Source: Medicago truncatula (lineage: Eukaryota > Streptophyta > Magnoliopsida > Fabales > Fabaceae). Taken from it: 64,000 nt of DNA. Below are positions 47,663 through 59,400 of the stretch, in pieces (positions within the stretch are counted from its first letter, which is position 1; every line of letters starts with the position of its first letter). The stretch spans positions 23,371,591 through 23,435,590 of the forward strand of contig NC_053044.1 of NCBI RefSeq assembly GCF_003473485.1, in the 5' to 3' direction. Under the pieces are notes generated by a model. The model worked only from the letters and a program-made list of their open reading frames with translations. It did not search any database and was not told the DNA's origin. Position numbers and translations under genes: made by a program.

Positions 47663-48058
47663 TTCTATGGTACACTCAACATTGTGAGTGTACCGGTACA
47701 CCAAACATTAAATTAATAATTAAATTGATTGTTTTTTGAAGAAAAAATAATTATTTTCTATCATTGACAATTATAATAATTAAATCTTATTTATCAAAAG
47801 CGTCGATGAAATAAAATTTACTTTTTTTGAACTTTTATTGCTCATAATGAAGAATATTGATTATTTTTTACGACAAAATGTTAAAAATTTAATATAATTC
47901 ATATAAACGATGAAATGATGTTTTTTTTTCTCATAAGATGGTGTTTTCTAAAATATAAATAATGACAAATAACAACTTATTTCATAAAATGATCCTTAAT
48001 TTATAAATTTATGAAGCAGAGTATCGGTACACCTCAATTTGTGAGGTGTACCGTAGAA
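47663..48058. repeat. TIR element with palindromic ends (family 1)
   Basis: The left end TTCTATGGTACACTCA and the right end complement TTCTACGGTACACCTCA are inverted copies. Each end also contains an inner palindrome (GGTACAC..TCA..TGA..GTGTACC). The 396-bp element is AT-rich and non-coding. Confidence 0.55.
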
Positions 48059-48181
48059 GCTCCCTTCTTTTATATATTCTTTTAATAATTAAAATATTCT
48101 TTTAAATTTATATGTTATGGCCATTTGTGATTGCTCTCGATTCAATTTTGATATATGGATTTTGCTTATATATATATATAT

Positions 48182-48969
48182 AGGATCAAATGACACCAAG
48201 GTGTCAAATTAAATTTGACATCAAATTCTAGCCATTAATACGGTTTTAATCTAACGGCTTCCATCAATTCATAGTGCTTACATGTTTGATCAAGTGATCC
48301 ATCCATCTTTTATTTTTAGAAATAATTTATTCTTTCTTCTTTTGGTTAATTCCTTTTCAAAAATTCTAATATTCTATTTTTTTTATGAAGGATTCTACAT
48401 CGTTTATTCTTAGGGTTCTCTTGCACATGATTTACCCTTATTTCATTACTCCAAAACCTAATTGCCATTATTTTTTGCTATACCACTGGTTTATGCTTCA
48501 CTTCCCAAGCTATTCACCATTACACCTTCCATCTTCTCTTTTCCTATGCTAGTCGAAAACTTAAATTTTTGGCTACTGTCCAAAACTTAATTATCGTTTT
48601 GCTCATCCTATAACAACCTTATTTCTTTATCGAGTTTATTTCTATTAACTATTTTTTCGAAGAGCCTCAAAAGAAAATTGTTTTAAAGAAGGGACATGGA
48701 TGCTAAAAACATGAACAAAATGAATAATGACTAATTCTCTAATGTAAGTTCTTTATGCAATGTTGTGAGTAATTCATACCTAAGAATAAAATATGTAGAA
48801 TCCTTTAAAAAAAAATAAGAGAATTTTTGGAAACTAAAAATAAAAGATGGGTCACTTAATCAAGCATGTGAACACTTAGTGAATTGATGGGAGCCGTTAG
48901 ATTAAAACCGTATTAATGGCTAGGATTTGGTGTCAAATTTAATTTGACACCTTGGTGTCATTTGATCCT
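48182..48969. repeat. TIR element in TA microsatellite (family 2), copy 1
   Basis: Ends AGGATCAAATGACACCAAGG and its complement are inverted over roughly 100 bp. Each end holds the inner palindrome GACACCAAGGTGTC. The element is about 790 bp and has no coding capacity. It is flanked by TA repeats on both sides (48168-48181 and about 48975-49029). A second copy at about 50393-51151 lacks the first 25 bp or so. Confidence 0.65.
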
Positions 48970-48971
48970 AT

Positions 48972-49032
<61 letters not shown>

Positions 49033-51153
49033 ACAAAATAAAAGATATTCATTCATTCAAATTGATAGAGTACATTGATATAATACAAATTCGCTAAAAA
49101 TGAAAAGGATGAATATGCGAACAGACTCACAACATCCATGTTAATAGTATAAAACGGCAAAGTACAAATGCCTACACATATGACTATATTTAAATCTCCG
49201 AAATAATCATGTCTCCGGATTTGCAACGTGGAAGACGCCGAAGTCATTGATTGGATCTGCACTTGATTGAAGCTGATCTGACAATCTGAACCGATCAAAT
49301 AACTGAGAGAAACAAGAAAAACAAACAACCTCACACAAAGATGACAAACAAACCAATGTCGCACGAAAACGACGAAATCATAAAATAAAAAACAAAATAG
49401 ATGTGAAAATCACTTATTTCAATAAAAGTGAAAGAGAAAAACGAGTTAGAGGGGTGATTTTGGGTCAAAAATTGACCCTAAATCACCCCTCTTTGGTGGA
49501 TGAAGGAGAAGAAACTAGGGTTTTCGTGACGGCTCACAAGAGAGAAAGAGAAAAGAAGATCAACCCACTTTTATATATATTAACCCCCATCTTTGGACTT
49601 TCATTTTCGTATTCGCAGTTTCTGATATTTTAATGAAATTCTTACCGTTTGATATATAAATATGTTTAAACATCTTTACATTTTGAGCTGAATGTTGAGA
49701 TTAAATTCAAACCCATTTAACGTGAGAGTGAGTGTTGAAGTTTGTTTGAAGTCTCACATTACTTAGGCCAAAACCACATTCAGATCATGATGTTTTGCTT
49801 GATCCAGATCATGTCTTAGAGGATGTTTTCACGAAATGTTTTCCATAACATATGATGCTTGTCCAGACCTTTAAAAATACTTTTATATAGATGAAAACAA
49901 ACATTAAAGTATCAATTGTTCTCAAACAACTTGTTATCATCAAAATTCAAAATTAAAGATAATTTTTCTTGCATTCTTCCTTTCTTCCCTTTTTTGTTAA
50001 AATGTCTTCCCTATCTCCTCCTGTGCAATATATTACTATATAAATGGATTCCATTCATTATATTATATTATTTAATTTTTTAAAATATTTATACCACTCA
50101 TAGACTCCACTTACAATATACTTCAAATAAAATTCTAAAAGAGGGTTTTTTAAATTATTTTATTTCAAAAAGTTACAAAACAATGAAATACACGGTTGCC
50201 AGGGACGAATCTAAGATGGAATTATCAATGTGGCTAATTATTTAAGCAAAGTAAATTACGCTTAAAATAACAAATATTGTTCGTATTTTAGTGGAATTTA
50301 ACCTTTTCTTTAACCTTTTCTAATTGTAACTTAAATAATAATATTAAAAAAATATATAAAATATTTAAAATGAATGGCCAATTCAAAATAAAAATTAAAT
50401 TTGACACCAAATTCTAGCCATTAATACGGTTTTAATCTAACGGCTTCCATCAATTCATAGTGCTTACATGTTTGATCAAGTGATCCATCTTTTATTTTTA
50501 GAAATAATTTATTCTTTCTTCTTTTGGTTAATTCCTTTTCAAAAATTCTAATATTCTATTTTTTTTATGAAGGATTCTACATCGTTTATTCTTAGGGTTC
50601 TCTTGCACATGATTTACCCTTATTTCATTACTCCAAAACCTAATTGCCATTATTTTTTGCTATACCACTGGTTTATGCTTCACTTCCCAAGCTATTCACC
50701 ATTACACCTTCCATCTTCTCTTTTCCTATGCTAGTCGAAAACTTAAATTTTTGGCTACTGTCCAAAACTTAATTATCGTTTTGCTCATCCTATAACAACC
50801 TTATTTCTTTATCGAGTTTATTTCTATTAACTATTTTTTCGAAGAGCCTCAAAAGAAAATTGTTTTAAAGAAGGGACATGGATGCTAAAAACATGAACAA
50901 AATGAATAATGACTAATTCTCTAATGTAAGTTCTTTATGCAATGTTGTGAGTAATTCATACCTAAGAATAAAATATGTAGAATCCTTTAAAAAAAAATAA
51001 GAGAATTTTTGGAAACTAAAAATAAAAGATGGGTCACTTAATCAAGCATGTGAACACTTAGTGAATTGATGGGAGCCGTTAGATTAAAACCGTATTAATG
51101 GCTAGGATTTGGTGTCAAATTTAATTTGACACCTTGGTGTCATTTGATCCTAT

Positions 51154-51212
<59 letters not shown>

Positions 51213-52574
51213 ACAAAATAAAAGATATTCATTCATTCAAATTGATAGAGTACATTGATATAATACAAATTCGCTAAAAATGAAAAGGATGAATATGCGA
51301 ACAGACTCACAACATCCATGTTAATAGTATAAAACGGCAAAGTACAAATGCCTACACATATGACTATATTTAAATCTCCGAAATAATCATGTCTCCGAAT
51401 TTGCAACGTGGAAGACGCCGAAGTCATTGATTGGATCTGCACTTGATTGAAGCTGATCTGACAATCTGAACCGATCAAATAACTGAGAGAAACAAGAAAA
51501 ACAAACAACCTCACACAAAGATGACAAACAAACCAATGTCGCACGAAAACGACGAAATCATAAAATAAAAAACAAAATAGATGTGAAAATCACTTATTTC
51601 AATAAAAGTGAAAGAGAAAAACGAGTTAGAGGGGTGATTTTGGGTCAAAAATTGACCCTAAATCACCCCTCTTTGGTGGATGAAGGAGAAGAAACTAGGG
51701 TTTTCGTGACGGCTCACAAGAGAGAAAGAGAAAAGAAGATCAACCCACTTTTATATATATTAACCCCCATCTTTGGACTTTCATTTTCGTATTCGCAGTT
51801 TCTGATATTTTAATGAAATTCTTACCGTTTGATATATAAATATGTTTAAACATCTTTACATTTTGAGCTGAATGTTGAGATTAAATTCAAACCCATTTAA
51901 CGTGAGAGTGAGTGTTGAAGTTTGTTTGAAGTCTCACATTACTTAGGCCAAAACCACATTCAGATCATGATGTTTTGCTTGATCCATATCATGTCTTAGA
52001 GGATGTTTTCACGAAATATTTTCCATAACATATGATGCTTGTCCAGACCTTTAAAAATACTTTTATATAGATGAAAACAAACATTAAAGTATCAATTGTT
52101 CTCAAACAACTTGTTATCATCAAAATTCAAAATTAAAGATAATTTTTCTTGCATTCTTCCTTTCTTCCCTTTTTTGTTAAAATGTCTTCCCTATCTCCTC
52201 ATGTGCAATATATTACTATATAAATGGATTCCATTCATTATATTATATTATTTAATTTTTTAAAATATTTATACCACTCATAGACTCCACTTACAATATA
52301 CTTCAAATAAAATTCTAAAAGAGGGTTTTTTAAATTATTTTATTTCAAAAAGTTACAAAACAATGAAATACACGGTTGCCAGGGACGAATCTAGGATGGA
52401 ATTATCAATGTGGCTAATTATTTAAGCAAAGTAAATTACGCTTAAAATAACAAATATTGTTCGTATTTTAGTGGAATTTAACCTTTTCTTTAACCTTTTC
52501 TAATTGTAACTTAAATAATAATATTAAAAAAATATATAAAATATTTAAAATGAATGGCCAATTCAAAATAAAAA
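48207..52574. repeat. Recent tandem duplication, unit about 2.18 kb
   Basis: 48207-50392 and 50393-52574 are nearly identical. I count about six substitutions, a 4-bp deletion in the second copy and a one-unit change in the TA tract. The left limit lies inside the TIR element of family 2. The right limit lies inside the hAT-like element whose full copy is at 52380-52774. Reading frames in each copy (for example 49053-49364 minus) repeat exactly, but they match no known protein and are treated as non-coding. Confidence 0.9.
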
Positions 52575-52774
52575 ATCTCACAAAAACAATTGCAAAGACT
52601 TGAACCTAAGACAATAAGTTAGAAAAACGCACACTTTACCATCAGATTAAGGCATCATATATGATTATATTTTCAAATCGAACATATATAATATAAAATT
52701 TAGACTTAAATATATATAAAAAAAATATTGGCTAAGCTGGTGTGGCAACGCAGCCTTGAAGGGATCCGCCCCTG
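52380..52774. mobile_element. hAT-like MITE
   Basis: Ends CAGGGACGAATC and the complement of GGATCCGCCCCTG form short imperfect TIRs of hAT type (CAGGG). Flanks ACGGTTGC (52372-52379) and ATGGTTGC (52775-52782) form an 8-bp target duplication with one change. It is 395 bp long and non-coding. The first copy at 50200-50392 is truncated by the duplication border. Confidence 0.65.
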
Positions 52775-52782
52775 ATGGTTGC

Positions 52783-53198
52783 TAATGTTGGAAACGTGGT
52801 AAAGTAAAGCTATCGCATATTAAGCCAAATATTCATTCCTCTCTACAAACGTTGCTACATGTCGTCTCAATATTACAATGCAATGATCAATAATCATGTT
52901 TTAAATTAGAGGAGTTGAGGTTCAAACTCTAATCATAATGTTCGAAATACTTTTGTTCGTTGATTTTGGACTTATGCACTGCCTTATTTTTTTTAAAATA
53001 TCTGCTATGTTTTTAGAGATTACACATATCTAGTATTTAATGTATGTTTTCGCTCATTCTGGCGAAAGTAACAAGATGTATCATTCGACACCAACTAAAG
53101 CACATCGGGTGGGAGAAGTGAATATATGTAATACTGAAGCTATAGCACATTGATTAATAGAGAATATATAATAATAATTGTAAATCAATATCAACAAT
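52783..53198. other. Intergenic DNA upstream of tRNA and VPS22
   Basis: No gene is seen. This stretch matches, with divergence, the intronic stretch 55555-55830 (shared words AACGTGGTAAAGTAAAGCTA and ACTTGTGCACTGCC / ACTTATGCACTGCC). It is thus part of an older segmental duplication. Confidence 0.6.
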
Positions 53199-53270
53199 AT
53201 CAGAGTGGCGCAGCGGAAGCGTGGTGGGCCCATAACCCACAGGTCCCTGGATCGAAACCAGGCTCTGATA
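53199..53270 (+). tRNA. Initiator tRNA-Met (CAT)
   Basis: The 72-nt sequence starts ATCAGAGTGGCGCAGCGG, has the CAT anticodon at 53231-53233 within GGGCCCATAACCC, and ends with T-arm CCTGGATCGAAACCAGG and acceptor strand CTCTGAT plus A. All stems pair, and the ends and anticodon arm are those of the plant nuclear initiator tRNA. A T-run at 53283-53296 is a polymerase III terminator. It lies about 145 bp before the VPS22 start, in the same direction. Confidence 0.92.
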
Positions 53271-53415
53271 AAATTCAATTTGTTTTTTTTTTTTTTGTTT
53301 AATCCCCAAACAAATGGTTACTTTTTCAACTCCTTTCCACAAATACAAAGTTTCATTCAAAAAATTTGTTTAGCATGAAAACCCCAATTTGTTGCAAAAT
53401 CTAGCATTTTTGAAA

Positions 53416-56400
53416 ATGAGAAGGAGACCTGGAATTGGAGGGTTACAAACAGCTGCAGCAGCAAGGGATCAATATAAGAAATTGGGTGAAAATGTTGCTA
53501 AGATCAGAACTGATATGATGAAGGAACAGCTTTCCACTTTTCGTTCTCAGCTTGAAGATTTTGCTCGCAAACACAAGGTTCTTCTTTTAATTCAACCCCA
53601 ACTCTTTTTTTTTGTTATAAAAAACTGATTTTGAATTCTGGGTGTTGGAAAAAGTTTAATTTTGTTCTCAAAAGTGTATTTTCGGAATGCAAAAAACGTT
53701 GTTGTGTTTGTTGATTTTTTGAACTTGGGTTTGGATTTTTTGGAGTGTGAGTTGATGAAAGTTTGTAGCTTTGGAGATGGGTTTGGTTTTGGGATCCTTG
53801 CAAAATTCATATGTGGTTGAATTAGGGTTTAATTTTGAGGATAATTGCAAAATCTATAGCTGTAAATATTTGCTTGTTCAATCAGTTTTGTCAAATATTT
53901 ACCTTATGGTCTGCTTAAATAGTTCAATCTGTAGCTGTAAGTAAAGTATTCACTGTCTGTCTACGAAAGAATACTTATGGTCTGCTTTCTCTGAGTTTAG
54001 TGCCAACAAACAAGATGAAAGGAAACAACGATGTTATCCCATGACACAAATTCTTAGGTCCGGTGATGATAGAAAACCACGACGATTGTGTTGACGTGAG
54101 TGCACTGAAGAGTGAAGATAATTGAGACAAAAAATGTGTTAGCTCACGATACAAAATATTCATAGAAATTAATCATTGAGTTGGAGTTTGCTTCACTAAT
54201 GTATAAACTAATACTAATTGTCTTTTGTCTATTCAACATACATGGATTATAATAATTTCAATTCATTGATCAAGGTACTTGGACAATTAGGTGAGTTGAA
54301 CGGAACAGCACTAACTTCCAGTCTATAGATAGATTCCTGCTTTAAGACCATTGCTAATAATCCAAGTCCTCTATCAAATGTCCATGCATATATGAATTAG
54401 GATGATTTCCTAACAGTTCAGTTAAAACATTGTGTGGATGTATATATGTGTCATAAATTTCACATTAGATGAAAGTATAGACGTTGAACAACATATAACT
54501 TCTTAAGATTTCAAGTAAAAATATTGTGTCCAATTAACTTATGTGTCTGTTTTAGTTAGTCAAATGTGATCATTCATTTAGTGTTTTAAGACTCTATCTG
54601 AAGTCCACACATACTGAGCATAACCCAAAAATCCACTCAGCTTGTTAGAGATGCATTGCGCACCTTAATTTAACTTGACCCTTTGCTTTATGAATATGAG
54701 GTGATGAAGTATATTACATTAGGTTGAATCTGGTCCATGAAATGAGACAAAATCTAAAGCAATATTCGAGCACTTGAAATGTAGCAACATGTAGTTGTTG
54801 CAATGCGTGTCACGTTATGTTATAGTCCCACATTGAATAATATGACAATATAGGAATAATTGGGGGGGGGGGCTATAAGAATAGAAGATTAGCAAGTGAT
54901 AAATCATGATCCTTCAGGCAGAAATGGGATATGATGACTGGTTTGAGTCTCGCAACTTATTATCATCAAAACTCAAATTTAAAGGTCATTTTCTTTTCTT
55001 GCATTCTTCCTTTCTTATTTTTTGTTCTCAAATTCCTTTGTTTGATTTTGGATAAATGGCTTTTCACTTTTCATCGGTGAGTATTGGTCTACTGCAGCCA
55101 ATGCAGAACAAATCGGTGAAGAAGAAAGGAATGGCTATACCATTTTTTTTAGTGTGGCTAAGGGTTGTCTGTTTTACACATTTTATGAATTTTTGAAAAA
55201 TGTGGAACCCATTTTTGTTAAAATATCTTCCTCTCAAACGATTAACTTTTCTTGAGTGGCACATTTACATCAATAACCATCTCCTCCTGTGCAATATATT
55301 ACAATATAAATAGACTACACTCAATTTATTATATTATTTTACGCTTTCTTCCCTAAAAAAAATATTTTACACTTTCTAATTATTTAAACAACTCAACCAC
55401 ATTTTCTAAATATTCATAAAACTCATTCAAAACTCTAAAATGAGTTTTATTAATCTCACAGTATACTCCAAATAAAACTCTAAAATAGGGTTTTTTTTAA
55501 TTATTTTATTTCAAAAAGCTTTTGAAAAAAAAAATTAAAAAGAATGAAAGACACCATTACTAATGTTGAAAACGTGGTAAAGTAAAGCTACCACATATTA
55601 AGCCAAGTATGCATTCCTCTCTAACAAACATTGCGACACTTCGCCTCACCCTTGCAATGCAACGACCGATAATCATGCTCTAAGTTAAGTAGTTGAGGTT
55701 TGAACTCCAATCACGATGTTCGACGGAACATTTTTATCAGTTGATTAGGACTTGTGCACTGCCTAATTTTTTTAATATATCTGCTATTTTTTTCAGAGAT
55801 TACATATACATAGTATGAAAAAACAAAAATTAATGTAAACGAATGTAATGCTGCTAAACACAACGTTGTTCTTTTAATTCAATCCATTCTTTTTGTTTTT
55901 GTGGTTGATTGATGAGTTGATTTCTAATTCTGGGCGTTGGAAAAAATTTAATTTTGTTCTCAACAGTTTATGTTTCGAATGCAAAATACTTGAGTAGTTG
56001 TTGTGTTTGATGATTTTTGGCACTTGGGTTTGGATTTTTTGGAGTGTGGGTTGATGAAAGTTTGTAGATTTGGAGATGAGTTTGGTTTTGGGTTCCTTGC
56101 AAAATTCAAATGTGGTTGGATTGGGGTTTGATTTTGAGGTTAATTGCAGAAGCTGCTGTGACTGTAAATGTTGCTTGTTCTAGTAGTTCAATCAGTGATG
56201 TGAAATATGGACAATGGCGGATTGGGGTGGTGGATTTTTTTACAACTGCAATGGCCAATTTGTGAAGGTTGGTGGTCCAATTGGGTGTTAGGGCGGATAA
56301 TGTTGGCTTAAGGGTTGATTTTTAATTCTGGGGTGTTGGAATATGTTGTACCGACACTTCAAATCGAAGGCATGTCTCACACCAACACGGTATTAATGCA

Positions 56401-59400
56401 CGGGGTTATGTTTAATAGCTTCAATTTTCTGAAATCATTACCGATGTCTATGTATAAGTTTGTGCATGTGTCTATGTCCGTTTTTAATATGCAAAAACTC
56501 AATATGGCATTTGATAGAACTTTATGGCATCATTTGATCCATGTAGCCGACCCCATTTAGTGGGATAACGCTTGGTTAATGTTGTTGTTGTGCTTTCAAA
56601 TGTTTATGTTTTAAATACAAAATAGTAGCTGTCTTTGATGGCTTTTGGTACATGGGTTTGGATTTGTTTTTCAAGTGAGTGAATGAAAGCTTGTAGCTTT
56701 GGAGATTAGTTTGGTTTTGGGATCCTTGCAAAATTTAAATGTGGTTGAATTGGGGTTTAATTTTGAGGATAATTGCAAAATCTGTAGCCGTAAATATTTG
56801 CTTGTTCTAGAAGTTCAATCAGTGTTGTCAAATATTGACCATGGCGAATTGTGGTGGTGGATTTTTTATGACCGCAATGGCCAATTTGTGAATGTTGGAG
56901 GTGCCATGGCGTTTTAGGGTGGATAATAGCGGCTTAAACTGTCAGATTTTTGGCTTCTGCCTTGGTCTGCCATCCGCAATAGATAACACTGTTAACTATG
57001 TCCTTGTAATCATTACATGAGAGTGGGACGAATTTTATGAATGCTTTGCTATATATGTTTATGGGTTCTAATTGATGGAGACAGCTTATTATCAGCTTTC
57101 CAATGTCATTAGAGTTTTGTTCAGGGGCGCAATTGAATGATTTGAAGGTCTTGAAACTTCAGGGGCATGATTGTTTAAGAACTCACTTTGTACATGTTTT
57201 GTGAATTCTTTTTCTATCATTTGATAATAATACCACTTTTAGTTTTTGTTGCAATTGATGATTAGTTTAAATTCCACTAATGGTTGGTATCACTGGTGCA
57301 GAATGACATTCGTAAGAACCCTGCATTCAGATCACAGTTTCACGAGATGTGTGCTAAAGTTGGAGTTGATCCCTTGGCCTCAAATAAAGGTTTTTGGGCC
57401 GAGCTATTGGGAATTGGTGATTTCTATTATGAACTTGGTTGGTAATATCTTTTTGGCAAAATTACACTTTTAGTCCCTTAACTTAATTTCAGGTAACAGT
57501 TTGGTCCTTTATCTTTTTTTCATTTCAATTTGGTCCTTTTTGTCCATTTTCATATGAATTTTTAAGCTTAAAATTCATGATTTTATTTTCTTATGGTCTT
57601 TCAATCTTCAAATCTATGATCCTCGTCTATGTTTGCATAAGAATATTAGATTTTAAGCTTGAAAATGTATATAAAAATAGACAAAAAGGACCAAATTGAA
57701 ATGAAAAAAAGATAAAGGACCAAACTGTTACTTGAAATTAAGTTAAGGGACTAAAAGTGTAATTTTGACTATCTTTTTTAACTTGTTTGCTTTTCCAACA
57801 ATTGATTTTCTTAATCATGAATGAATCATTTATGTACATATTTTATACATTGTGATTATAATTAGCAAGGAATAATTGAGAATAAAACATAGGATAAGAC
57901 AAAAATGCTAAAATTTGTAGCATCTGAACTATTCATAATAGTCTTATTCAAAATTTGAATAATAGAAACGTGGCTTGGACTTACAATTACAGATTTTATT
58001 GCATTAAATAGGAATAACTGTTCTAATCCAGAGATGAGAAATAATAAAGAAATTTACCTGATTGACATATGTATTATGGTAATTTACCTGATTATTAAGG
58101 ATAAAGGTGAACTTTCGCTAAAAAGCCTCAATTAGTTCCTTTTAACATTGTACTGGTCATGAACACCATACCTTAGTCAAACTTTTTAATAATTATATCT
58201 AGTATCTATATCTTTATCACCAAGTGCTGGCAGTGGCAGTAGACAATTATAGATCCAAAATTGAAGAATCTTTATCCTGCATTCCTGCCGGTACAGTTGT
58301 AGACGTTATCTCGTTATGGTTTCATTCACATTACATTATAATTCAATACTTACAATTGATAAACACTTTATCTTTTACTTGAATAGATCATTCCTGGATT
58401 GATTTTTATAAATTAAATCAGAGCCGTTAAATTTTACTTTTTTCTTAGAATGTTTTTGCTAAGACAAGCAACTTGGCTAGACAGGAGTTCAAATTGTGGA
58501 CATTTGCTTGGCTACTAGACCCCTCAATGGTGGATTGATCAACCTGCAAGAACTCTGTCAACTCCTTCGCCAGAGAAGAAAAAGTGATCGTGGAGTTGTT
58601 TCCGAGGATGATTGCCTGCGTGCTATCAGTAAGCTGAAGGTCTTGTGCTTTACCACGCCCTTAAACCAAATTTTGACTGTTACTATTTATGGATGTGGAT
58701 CAAATAAATTACGTATGATCATTCTGACTTGCACGTATTTCAGAATAGCATGTGTGTGTCCTCATACTGAGAGATTGTTACATGCATTCTGGTTGACCCT
58801 GTGGTGCGGCATACTGATGTGTCACAAATATTTCAGGTTCTCGGTAGCGGGTTTGAAGTTATTTCTGTTGGAAAGAAAAAACTTGTCCGTTCGGTTCCAA
58901 CTGAGCTGAACAAAGACCACAATGAAATTCTTGAACTTGCCCAGGTAGCACTTATTTCTCTTTGTTTGGATATACTTATCTAATTATACATGTGTTCACC
59001 TGCCTCTTCTACTTTCCTGCTTTTTAAGAGTCACAAAATTATGAACTTTCTTGAGCATGGCCTGTGATTGCATGATGTGGATAAATTGGATTTTTTTTTA
59101 TTCATTGATAAATAGATCAAACAGGATGGTTATGGTATATAACCTAGGGTATGTTTGGATTGATTTATTTGAGGTTATCTACTGACATAACCACTTGTGA
59201 GACTGTTTGAGAGATCTTATGCAAACGGATTATGATATGTCTATGAGTTGTTTTCAGCTTATTTCTATAAGATAATTTATGAAAACAGCTTGTATCTTAT
59301 ATAAAATTCGTTTAAATTTATTTTAGTTTTTTTGTTATAGAAATGGCTTATACATAAACACTTGCATGATAAGAGGCTATGCTATAAGTGTTTAATTGAG

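Noticed and set aside
49053-51813. Repeated frames (103 and 76 codons) in both tandem copies as possible new genes
   Set aside because: They are identical only because the DNA was duplicated very recently. Composition is not protein-like and no start context or motif supports them.
54865-54872. G-run in the truncated U13 copy as a G-quadruplex signal
   Set aside because: A single run of G is not enough for a quadruplex, and the copy is already truncated.
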